This document shows, in pieces, positions 51,581-58,601 of a stretch of DNA of 64,000 nucleotides. Position numbers and translations under genes: made by a program. The stretch covers positions 1-64,000 of the forward strand of contig NZ_LSYT01000010.1 in NCBI RefSeq assembly GCF_001602525.1. The letters are read 5' to 3'. Every line of letters begins with the position of its first letter. Within the stretch, counting starts at the first letter, position 1. Under the pieces are notes generated by a model. That model was not told the origin of the DNA. It was given only the letters and a program-made list of their open reading frames with translations, and did not search any database. This DNA comes from Flavobacterium chilense. GTDB lineage: Bacteria > Bacteroidota > Bacteroidia > Flavobacteriales > Flavobacteriaceae.

Positions 51581-51615
51581 AAACCCCAATTCATTCAGTT
51601 GAATTGGGGTTTTTC
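51581..51615 (+). terminator. Terminator of pnp
   Basis: AAACCCCAATTCA (51581-51593) / TGAATTGGGGTTT (51600-51612), 13 bp perfect with a 6-nt loop and a T tract. Its core CCAATTCA / TGAATTGG recurs in the terminator at 53820. Confidence 0.9.
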
Positions 51616-51645
51616 GTTCAAAACTACGTAACCATTATTTCTCAA

Positions 51646-52716
51646 TTAGGGATTACCCATTTTATGCAAATGCACAAAATGAGAAAACATCATCTCGAAT
51701 AATGTTTTATGATGATAGGGCTGCTTGTACTTTCTTGCCGTCTCTTCGATTATTTCATTTATTTCACTATAATTAGTATGGCAAATATTAGGAAAAAGAT
51801 GATGAGCCGCATGGCAATTTGAACCACCACTTAAAAACCTTGCCCAGCCTTTATTTGCATTCCAGTCACAACTCGTATGAAGCTGATGAACTGCCCATGT
51901 ATGTTCAAGAAATTCACCTTCAGGCTGAGGATAATCTGCACCATCAAAAAAATGTGTTCCAACAAGCATAATAATAAAAACCATAGACGTAAAAGCACTG
52001 GCAGTAAAATAACTTAAAACGATAAAACTCCATGAAAAATTAGAATACAATATTGGAAAAACCAATACTAAAGAAAAATAAAAGATCTTATAAAATATAA
52101 ATCTTAAATACAATTCCACCTTAGAGACACCTCTTTTCATCCAATCATACTCATTCGAAAATAAATACACCCAATCACTCATAAAAACAGAATGCAACAG
52201 AGTGAACATATAAACAAATGGCGCATAATAAGCCTGATATCTATGTTTTGATTTCCATGGATGCGTTGGACTTAATCTCAAAAAAGGATTTTTATCTATG
52301 TCTATATCGCTTCCTTCTACATTTGCATATAAATGATGCGACCTAATATGCCTTAATCCCCAGAGCAAAGGATCAATTCCTACTGTAAGAAAACTAAAAA
52401 AATGCAAAACAGCATTTTCCTTTTTATTTTTGAAAGCAGTATTATGCGAAGCATCATGCCCAAGACTAAAACCGATCAACAATCCTGATAATTGAAAGAT
52501 CAGATATAAAATCCAAAAATTTATTTTGCTTATAGAATCTAAAAAAAGCAAAGAATAAGATAAATAACAAATTAGAGTCCAAAACAAACCTTTAAACCAA
52601 AATCTAGAATCACCAAAAGAAACAGCCTTATTATTAAGTTTTTCATATACTTGTTGTTTTAAAGCAGAAAAAAACATTTTTTCCTCTTCCGATTTACTGA
52701 AATATTTAGCCTTCAT
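51646..52716 (-). CDS. Membrane fatty acid desaturase
   Basis: 356 aa integral di-iron desaturase. The three His boxes are HDASH (87-91), HIRSHH (123-128) and HAAHH (302-306), with four or more TM helices between. The first His in HAAHH, instead of Gln, distinguishes it from cytochrome b5-fused front-end enzymes. It introduces a double bond in membrane acyl chains; the position cannot be told. It is divergent from an HTH regulator, with near-matching operator sequences inside both promoters, so expression is probably controlled by that regulator, perhaps in response to temperature or lipid state. Confidence 0.93.
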   Translation of the reverse strand: MKAKYFSKSEEEKMFFSALKQQVYEKLNNKAVSFGDSRFWFKGLFWTLICYLSYSLLFLDSISKINFWILYLIFQLSGLLIGFSLGHDASHNTAFKNKKENAVLHFFSFLTVGIDPLLWGLRHIRSHHLYANVEGSDIDIDKNPFLRLSPTHPWKSKHRYQAYYAPFVYMFTLLHSVFMSDWVYLFSNEYDWMKRGVSKVELYLRFIFYKIFYFSLVLVFPILYSNFSWSFIVLSYFTASAFTSMVFIIMLVGTHFFDGADYPQPEGEFLEHTWAVHQLHTSCDWNANKGWARFLSGGSNCHAAHHLFPNICHTNYSEINEIIEETARKYKQPYHHKTLFEMMFSHFVHLHKMGNP

Positions 52717-52744
52717 AAACTATTATTATTTTAAAATTACCACG

Positions 52745-52772
52745 CAAACCTATTGCAATTATCACATTTCAA
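52745..52772 (-). promoter_or_regulatory. Bacteroidota-type promoter of the desaturase gene
   Basis: Minus strand: TTG (52770-52772), a 17-nt spacer, TAGGTTTG (52745-52752). The spacer contains the operator-like site 52753-52766. Confidence 0.7.
52753..52766. promoter_or_regulatory. Operator-like site inside the desaturase promoter spacer
   Basis: TTGCAATTATCACA matches the reverse complement of TGTGATTATCGCAA (52806-52819) at 12 of 14 positions. It fills the space between the -33 and -7 elements of the desaturase promoter. Confidence 0.6.
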
Positions 52773-52773
52773 T

Positions 52774-52807
52774 TTGCCAAAATCAATAAATTTATTTTAT
52801 ATATTTG
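52774..52807 (+). promoter_or_regulatory. Bacteroidota-type promoter of the HTH regulator gene
   Basis: TTG (52774-52776), a 23-nt spacer, TATATTTG (52800-52807), an exact TAnnTTTG. The start codon follows 15 bp later. Confidence 0.6.
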
Positions 52808-52821
52808 TGATTATCGCAAAT
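52803..52821. promoter_or_regulatory. 19-bp palindromic operator over the regulator promoter
   Basis: ATTTGTGAT T ATCGCAAAT is a palindrome with a single mismatch. It overlaps the -7 box and the presumed transcription start, and ends one base before the regulator ATG. This is the arrangement expected of autorepression. A related site lies in the divergent promoter at 52753-52766. Confidence 0.65.
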
Positions 52822-52822
52822 T

Positions 52823-53785
52823 ATGGAATATCAGGAATCATTTTTAAAGGCAATACGAAACAAAATTCCTAAGTCAGTTTCGCTTATAGATCAAATTGCA
52901 GCTGTTTTGGAAATCAGCTACGACGCTTCACACAGAAGAATATCCGGAAAGAGCAAGTTTTCTATTGATGAAACTATCAAATTAGCCAATCACTTTAGCA
53001 TTTCTCTTGATAACTTATTTTCTAAAAAAGAAAAGGTTATTATCGAAAAAACAATTGAAATAGAAACATTAAAAGACATGCTTCACTATTTCAAATCTTC
53101 AGCAGAACAAATCGATGTATTAACCAAAAATCCAAATACTATATTATACTATTCTGCAAAAGATATTCCGCTATTTTATTTTATGGAAGGAACGATATTA
53201 TCCAAATTCAAAGCTTTTGTCTGGCTGAATCTTTTAAATACAAACCAGAAAAAAGTCTCTTTTGAAAATTTTGTAATCGAAGAGTCTTTTGCCCAATACA
53301 TGGAAAGATTAAAAAATGTTTATGAAAAAACGATTGTAAATGAAATCTGGAATGACACTACCATAAACAGCAGCTTACAGCAAATTTTATATTTTTATGA
53401 AGCTGGTCTTCTTAACCTGAAAAATGCGAATGCACTCTGTAAAGATTTAAAAAGAATTATACTTTTGATACAGGAAAAATGTAATACACCTAATAACAAC
53501 TTTTCTATTTATTACAATGAACTTATACTTTTAAACAACAACATGTTGATTGAAGCGGAAGAAAAACTAACCATGTTTGTGCCTTATACTCTTTTAGGGT
53601 ACTTTATTACTGATAACAAAGACAGCTGTAAAAATGTTCATCAGTTTTTCAAACAGCAAATAATCAATTCTAAACCCTTAGGACAATCAGGAATTAAGGA
53701 GCAAAATTTATTTTTTAATCGTGCTCTCCGGAAAATTGATTATTACAAAGAAAAAATAAACTCTCAGGTTGATTTGTTATTTTAA
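52823..53785 (+). CDS. HTH transcriptional regulator divergent from the desaturase
   Basis: 320 aa. Residues about 19-65 form a helix-turn-helix (SLIDQIAAVLEISYDASHRRISGKSKFSIDETI-type region; DASHRRISGKSKFS is the recognition part) followed by HFSISLDNLFSK, as in the XRE/BetR-like fold. The remaining 250 residues are mostly alpha-helical, with no family I recognise and no enzyme motif. It could sense a ligand. Divergent placement and the shared operator make it the likely regulator of the desaturase gene and itself. It ends at a strong terminator. Confidence 0.82.
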   Translation: MEYQESFLKAIRNKIPKSVSLIDQIAAVLEISYDASHRRISGKSKFSIDETIKLANHFSISLDNLFSKKEKVIIEKTIEIETLKDMLHYFKSSAEQIDVLTKNPNTILYYSAKDIPLFYFMEGTILSKFKAFVWLNLLNTNQKKVSFENFVIEESFAQYMERLKNVYEKTIVNEIWNDTTINSSLQQILYFYEAGLLNLKNANALCKDLKRIILLIQEKCNTPNNNFSIYYNELILLNNNMLIEAEEKLTMFVPYTLLGYFITDNKDSCKNVHQFFKQQIINSKPLGQSGIKEQNLFFNRALRKIDYYKEKINSQVDLLF

Positions 53786-53819
53786 AACAACAAGTTTATT
53801 CTAATTAATTATTAAACAG

Positions 53820-53858
53820 ATAACTCCAATTCAAACAATTGAATTGGAGTTATTTTTT
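53820..53858 (+). terminator. Terminator of the HTH regulator gene
   Basis: ATAACTCCAATTCAA (53820-53834) / TTGAATTGGAGTTAT (53839-53853), 15 bp perfect with a 4-nt loop, then T-rich. Confidence 0.9.
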
Positions 53859-54022
53859 GTTATTTAACAAATCAAATAAATATTTTAAATTGAAAGTTTT
53901 GTTGTCGTTTTTTTTTAACGGGAATAAAACTAAAAAAAACACGAATTTTAGTATTCTTTTTGAAAGAAAAAAAATACCTTTAACCCACCAAAAATATAAT
54001 TATTAACCTTAAACCCCCTATT

Positions 54023-54451
54023 ATGACTTTAAAAGTTAAGCAAAACAAAAAAATCAACACCCTGGATTTTGAATTTAAAGACATCCAAAATTTAACTTAT
54101 CCTATTCCTCCTTTGGCATCAGCAAACTTTTATGATAATGACGGAGTAAAAACATTAAAAATCTGCGCCACCTTATACATCAACCCTAAAGAGCCAGAAA
54201 AGCCAACTGTACAATCAGTATCAGAAGACGGTGATACTTTCACCATTTATTTTGACTACGAGTGGGACAAGGACTCTCCGGACACTTATGATGTTTATTA
54301 TGTAGAAACAGATTATACATCAGAAACTGTTGGAGACATCACAGAAGTCATTTGTTATTTACAATATACGGTTTCGTCAACTATTGTTGGAGGTGGAGAT
54401 GGCGAGGATCCAAAAATATCTAGAGGTACAAAGACAAGTGTAAATGATTAA
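54023..54451 (+). CDS. Hypothetical acidic protein
   Basis: 142 aa, no signal peptide, no TM helix, and no family I recognise. The middle part is strongly acidic (EDGDTFTIYFDYEWDKDSPD), with alternating hydrophobic positions suggesting beta structure (ICATLYINP, YDVYYVETDY, EVICYLQYTV). The C-terminus is Gly/Asp-rich and basic at the end (GGGDGEDPKISRGTKTS). It stands between a strong terminator and the histidine kinase gene, with a 138-bp gap to the latter. Codon use looks like its neighbours, so a real gene is likely, but nothing indicates its role. Confidence 0.65.
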   Translation: MTLKVKQNKKINTLDFEFKDIQNLTYPIPPLASANFYDNDGVKTLKICATLYINPKEPEKPTVQSVSEDGDTFTIYFDYEWDKDSPDTYDVYYVETDYTSETVGDITEVICYLQYTVSSTIVGGGDGEDPKISRGTKTSVND

Positions 54452-54588
54452 TTCAAAAAAATGTCTCTTTATACCCATTAGGTTTAAATCATTTTTTATT
54501 AATGAATATCATTTTGTGGTAAATATATAATGATCAAACTTACAATTCATAAATCATTAATACAATCCTTTTTTAGTGATTTTATAAA

Positions 54589-56328
54589 ATGCTAGTAATG
54601 ACTCAAAAAAAATATAATTTTCTTTTACTGTTGCTTTTTTTACCACTAATAATTTTCTCGCAACAAGAAAAAAGTTCAAACTATTTTGATATTGCAATCC
54701 AAAAAAAAGGAAGTTCCTTAAAAAATGGACAATATTTTAACAAAGCGCAATACTTTTTTTTTAAAGAAGAATGGGATTCGACATTAGTATATTCAATGAA
54801 GCAATTGAACTCTAGCATTGATTTAGAAACTAAGGATTATTGTCATTATTTTAGAGGACAAGCGTTTAAAAAAAAAGGACTTTATAAACAAGCCTATATA
54901 GAATTTAACTTAATAAACAAATCCTTCCAATATTATTATCTAGTAGATAATAATATTGGAATATTGTTTTACTACGAAAAGGACTTTAAGAAAGCAATTA
55001 TTCATTATCTAAAGGCTGAAAAAGGAATCTTAAAACACAAAGACGATAGTGAAATAGCCTACCTATATGCAAATATTGGAATATGTTATTTACACTTAAA
55101 CCAATTTACTAAAGCGGAATCTTATTTTACAAAAGATGCCCTTTTAAATCCCAAACAAATTACAAAAGGTGTAGTTCGATCTAATATAAATATTGCAAAT
55201 TTTTATTACGCCCAATATAAAGACCTACAAGCTATATACTATTTTCAAAAAGCCTATAGATTGTCTAAAAATATAAAGGATTTTGATTTAAAACAAACTA
55301 CAGCATTCAATATGGCTGTTGTTGAAGAAAACAGAGGTAATTTCAAAAAGGCTTTAGAATACAGAAAAGAATCAGAAGACTGGAAAGACTCCCTTAACAA
55401 TCAAAATAAAATATGGGCAGTTGCCGATTTTGAAAAAAAGTTTGCTGTAGCTCAAAAACAAAAGCAAATTAAAGTTTTAGAAGTCGAAAACAAACTTAAA
55501 AATACACAACGTAACGGTTTGTTTTTTGCCGCCATTGGTTTATTATTAATTTTAACCGGAGCGGTTTACTTATATGGTCAAAAAGTAAGAAATGCCAAAA
55601 CGATCCTACTCCAAAAAAACAAACTTGACGAACTTAATGCTACCAAAGATCAATTATTCTCTATCGTAAGCCATGATTTAAGATCTTCGGTAAACGCCTT
55701 AAAAACAAGCAATGCTAAATTAGCCGCAACACTCGAAACCAAAAATTATGATGAGCTGCATCAGCTTATCATTCAAAACAGTAGTATTGCAAATGGCGCT
55801 TATAGCTTGTTAGACAATTTACTGCACTGGGCAATGCTACAAACCAAACAATTGTATTTTCATAAAGAATCAGTTCATTTGTATTCTATTGTACAGCAAA
55901 TTGAGTACAACTACAAGCCCCTACTTTTAGACAAAGAAATTATTTTTGAAAATCTGGTTTCAAGAAATACATTTATTTTTGTCGATCTGGATTCTCTAAA
56001 AATCGTACTTCGAAATTTATTAGATAATGCTATTAAATTTTCTAATCAAAACGGTCAGATAAAGTTTTACAGTCAAGATACAAACGAAAGTTTCTGTCAA
56101 CTCATTATTGAAGATACCGGAATTGGAATGACCGAGAATACAATTAAAGAACTACTTACGGATAGCGAATTACTAGCCAAAAAAGCTAACTCTGAGATTA
56201 TAGGAACAGGTTTAGGTTTGCAATTGTGTAAACAAATGATTCAAAAAAATAGCGGAACATTAGCCATTGAAAGTGAGATTAACAAAGGAACTAAAATGAT
56301 CCTGACATTTCCGAAAACAATTGTTTAA
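54589..56328 (+). CDS. TPR-containing sensor histidine kinase
   Basis: 579 aa (a Met four codons in could also start). Signal peptide to about residue 25 (IIFSQQ), then about 270 residues of tetratricopeptide repeats (AYLYANIGICYLHLNQFTKA, QAIYYFQKAYRLSKNI, AVVEENRGNFKKALEY) facing the periplasm, a TM helix (about 307-327, FFAAIGLLLILTGAVYLYG), a coiled linker, the HisKA H-box (FSIVSHDLRSSVNAL, His362) and HATPase motifs (RNLLDNAIKFS, EDTGIGMT, GTGLGLQLCKQMI). Likely partner of the LytTR response regulator 143 bp downstream. Signal unknown. Confidence 0.93.
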   Translation: MLVMTQKKYNFLLLLLFLPLIIFSQQEKSSNYFDIAIQKKGSSLKNGQYFNKAQYFFFKEEWDSTLVYSMKQLNSSIDLETKDYCHYFRGQAFKKKGLYKQAYIEFNLINKSFQYYYLVDNNIGILFYYEKDFKKAIIHYLKAEKGILKHKDDSEIAYLYANIGICYLHLNQFTKAESYFTKDALLNPKQITKGVVRSNINIANFYYAQYKDLQAIYYFQKAYRLSKNIKDFDLKQTTAFNMAVVEENRGNFKKALEYRKESEDWKDSLNNQNKIWAVADFEKKFAVAQKQKQIKVLEVENKLKNTQRNGLFFAAIGLLLILTGAVYLYGQKVRNAKTILLQKNKLDELNATKDQLFSIVSHDLRSSVNALKTSNAKLAATLETKNYDELHQLIIQNSSIANGAYSLLDNLLHWAMLQTKQLYFHKESVHLYSIVQQIEYNYKPLLLDKEIIFENLVSRNTFIFVDLDSLKIVLRNLLDNAIKFSNQNGQIKFYSQDTNESFCQLIIEDTGIGMTENTIKELLTDSELLAKKANSEIIGTGLGLQLCKQMIQKNSGTLAIESEINKGTKMILTFPKTIV

Positions 56329-56471
56329 GGATTATGCCATAATAACTTTTTCTAAGAATTGACATTAAAAAATACAACCTAAACGATTCTTATTTCTATA
56401 ATAATCGTTTAACTTTACTACTTCAAAAGTCTTGTAAAGAAGATACTTGTTTCTCCAAAAACAAATACCCA

Positions 56472-57218
56472 ATGGATAATATTAATGTATTAATTATAGA
56501 AGATACTCCGGAACAAAGTGATGCTTTGGTAAAAGTATTGCTTCAAAACAACTATACTGTTACAGGAGTTGCCAAAAGCTTTGCTGAAGCCTTAAAATTA
56601 TTTTACGAAAGTACAGTAGACATCATAATTATCGATGTTTTTCTGGATGGCAAACCTGATGGAATAACATTTGCTGAATCGATTAACATTATTCCAAATG
56701 CATCGAAACCATTTGTTTTTCTGACTAGTTCTCAGGATCGTCAGATATTTGAAAGAGCAAAACTTACCAAACCTTTTAGTTTTTTATTAAAACCTTTTAA
56801 TGAACTCGAGATTCTATACGCCATAGAAATGGCGCTAGAAAAGTTTTATGCTCAGCCAAATGTTTTTATGAGCGAAGAACAAGATACTGTAGTTACCAAT
56901 GATTATTTATTTATCAAGAAAAAAAATTCCCTAAAAAAAGTAGCTATAAACGAAATTCTATATATCGAAGTTGAAGAACGCTACTGCAATATTATTACCG
57001 AGAAAGAAAAATTTGTGATTCAGATATCCTTAACCAAAATCAGTAATTTATTAGACAAAAACAAATTCGTAAAAACACATCGAAATACCATTGTAAATAC
57101 GGATAAAATTGAAGAGATCATCCTCGCAGACAATCTTATCATCCTTAAAGGAGATCACAAAATTAATCTAAGCGACACTTACAAAGATTTTTTAAAAAAA
57201 ATGAATATTTTGTCCTGA
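56472..57218 (+). CDS. LytTR-type response regulator
   Basis: 248 aa. Receiver domain at about 4-125: acidic pair Glu10/Asp11, phospho-acceptor Asp55 (IIIIDVFLDG), Thr/Ser in FVFLTSSQD and the conserved Lys in FLLKPFNE. A LytTR DNA-binding domain follows at about 148-245 (NSLKKVAINEILYIEVEERYC-type region, FVKTHRNTIVNTDKIEE). Expected to be phosphorylated by the kinase encoded upstream and to bind direct repeats in target promoters. Ends at a terminator. Confidence 0.95.
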   Translation: MDNINVLIIEDTPEQSDALVKVLLQNNYTVTGVAKSFAEALKLFYESTVDIIIIDVFLDGKPDGITFAESINIIPNASKPFVFLTSSQDRQIFERAKLTKPFSFLLKPFNELEILYAIEMALEKFYAQPNVFMSEEQDTVVTNDYLFIKKKNSLKKVAINEILYIEVEERYCNIITEKEKFVIQISLTKISNLLDKNKFVKTHRNTIVNTDKIEEIILADNLIILKGDHKINLSDTYKDFLKKMNILS

Positions 57219-57245
57219 TAACATCAACTCACAATACGATCATAA

Positions 57246-57275
57246 ATCCTCTCTATTTCGGGAGGATTTTTTTGT
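57246..57275 (+). terminator. Terminator of the response regulator gene
   Basis: AATCCTC (57246-57252) / GAGGATT (57262-57268) with a T tract. Confidence 0.8.
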
Positions 57276-57416
57276 TTTTAGAATAAACACAACCATTCAC
57301 AAAGGTTTTTTGAAATTTCATGACAAGAAAAACGGCTTTCGTGACATTTTAAATTTCATACCAAAAAATGAAATTTACTTTTACCTCCAAGAAACCTCAA
57401 ATCAAAATTAAAATAA

Positions 57417-57668
57417 ATGAGAATCGCGCTAAACAGACAACTAGACATGAAGATTTTATCGATTTTTAAAAAAATAAAAAATAATCCTTGGGTTGGTATT
57501 GCTATTTCATTAACATTAATTATTCCGAGTTTATATGAGATTTTAGACGATGTTACTGTACTAAGAAAAGAATATATATTATTAATTGTTGCCTTTCCAT
57601 TATACATAAAATCCCTAAAAAAAATATTCGACGATATTTTAAACACTTCTGATGATTATTCAGATTAG
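57417..57668 (+). CDS. Hypothetical small membrane protein
   Basis: 83 aa from the first ATG; the Met at residue 11 (MKILSIFKKIKNNPW) is an equally good start. Two hydrophobic stretches (WVGIAISLTLIIPSLYEIL, EYILLIVAFPLYI) with a basic N-terminus and an acidic C-terminus (NTSDDYSD). I recognise no family. The plus strand is preferred over the opposite open frame (57356-57646) because a strong terminator follows 30 bp later in this direction. Confidence 0.6.
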   Translation: MRIALNRQLDMKILSIFKKIKNNPWVGIAISLTLIIPSLYEILDDVTVLRKEYILLIVAFPLYIKSLKKIFDDILNTSDDYSD

Positions 57669-57696
57669 ATCATAAATTTTGCCCCCTTTTTCCAGC

Positions 57697-57738
57697 AAAA
57701 GCACCTTAACTTTATATTTAAAGTTGGGTGCTTTTATT
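57697..57738 (+). terminator. Long-stem terminator after the small membrane protein gene
   Basis: AAAAGCACC (57697-57705) / GGGTGCTTTT (57726-57735), with an inner TAACTTT / AAAGTT extension, ending in T residues. Confidence 0.85.
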
Positions 57739-57822
57739 TTTAAAAAGCTTTCTTAAATTTATTATCAACCAAAAAATAACAATTTTTAACAATTATATAT
57801 TACAAATTAACATTTTTTTTGA

Positions 57823-57830
57823 TATTTTTG
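57823..57830 (+). promoter_or_regulatory. -7 box upstream of the outer-membrane uptake cluster
   Basis: TATTTTTG, a TAnnTTTG match, 33 bp before the chosen TTG start at 57864. No -33 TTG found. Confidence 0.45.
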
Positions 57831-57863
57831 AAAACCTTAAACCAAAATCAAACCGCCAATCCT

Positions 57864-58583
57864 TTGAAAAAAAATCAAAAAAAACTCTTTTATCTTATTC
57901 TATTTGGGATAATCTCAAACATTTCTAATTCCTATTGCCAAACCAATAACGAAACTGCTTCTGTGTACAATTGGTTTGATTCCAATATAGGTATTGAATC
58001 ATTAGATTTTGAAAATGGACCAGCTCATTTAAATTTTGACAGAATATCCAATAACCAAAATCGTTATTATATTTCTGAAAACTTCGAAAAAGGAAATATC
58101 CGTTATAACAATCAGGATTATTTTGATTTATTATTAAATTACGACACCTATAGCGATGAGCTAATTTTAAAACCTTATGGCGAGTCAAACACTACAAAAG
58201 TCAACCTTATTAAAGAAAACGTCAGTTCATTTAAAATAAGAAATGAGAAATTTGTTAATTTAAAAATGACTAATTCAATTCCTTTCAAAAAAGGATATTA
58301 TGAAGAAGTACTAATTAAGAATAGCACAACTCTTTTTATTAAACATTATAAAGAGAAGAAAAAAATCAATAAAGCCGAGATTGATTTAATAGAATTTGCT
58401 CCCAAATATGATTTCATTTTATTAAGAGAAAACAAATTTTATCAAATAAATGATAAAAAGGAAATCATCCTGTTATTCCCAAATGATAAAAAGAAAATCA
58501 ACGATTTTTATTTTGATTACAGAAGTCTAAAAAAGGATAATCCCCCGCTATTTATGAAGAATCTATTAAAGTCTATTAATTAA
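57864..58583 (+). CDS. Hypothetical secreted protein preceding the TonB receptor
   Basis: 239 aa from a TTG at 57864. A longer reading from 57819 would put the signal peptide 15 residues inside the protein and begin upstream of the -7 box, so the shorter one is preferred. Signal peptide about 1-25 (KKLFYLILFGIISNISNSYCQ). The mature part is rich in Asn, Lys and Tyr, with beta-like strands (ENFEKGNIRYNNQDYFDLLL, EELILKPYG-like YSDELILKPYGES). It resembles no family I can name with confidence. It lies 18 bp before the TonB receptor gene, so it probably belongs to that operon. Confidence 0.7.
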   Translation: MKKNQKKLFYLILFGIISNISNSYCQTNNETASVYNWFDSNIGIESLDFENGPAHLNFDRISNNQNRYYISENFEKGNIRYNNQDYFDLLLNYDTYSDELILKPYGESNTTKVNLIKENVSSFKIRNEKFVNLKMTNSIPFKKGYYEEVLIKNSTTLFIKHYKEKKKINKAEIDLIEFAPKYDFILLRENKFYQINDKKEIILLFPNDKKKINDFYFDYRSLKKDNPPLFMKNLLKSIN

Positions 58584-58601
58584 ATCAGTGAAGTTATCCC
58601 A

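Noticed and set aside
57356..57646. Minus-strand frame of 96 codons opposite the small membrane protein
   Set aside because: The plus-strand frame has a better start, membrane-protein pattern and a strong co-directional terminator.
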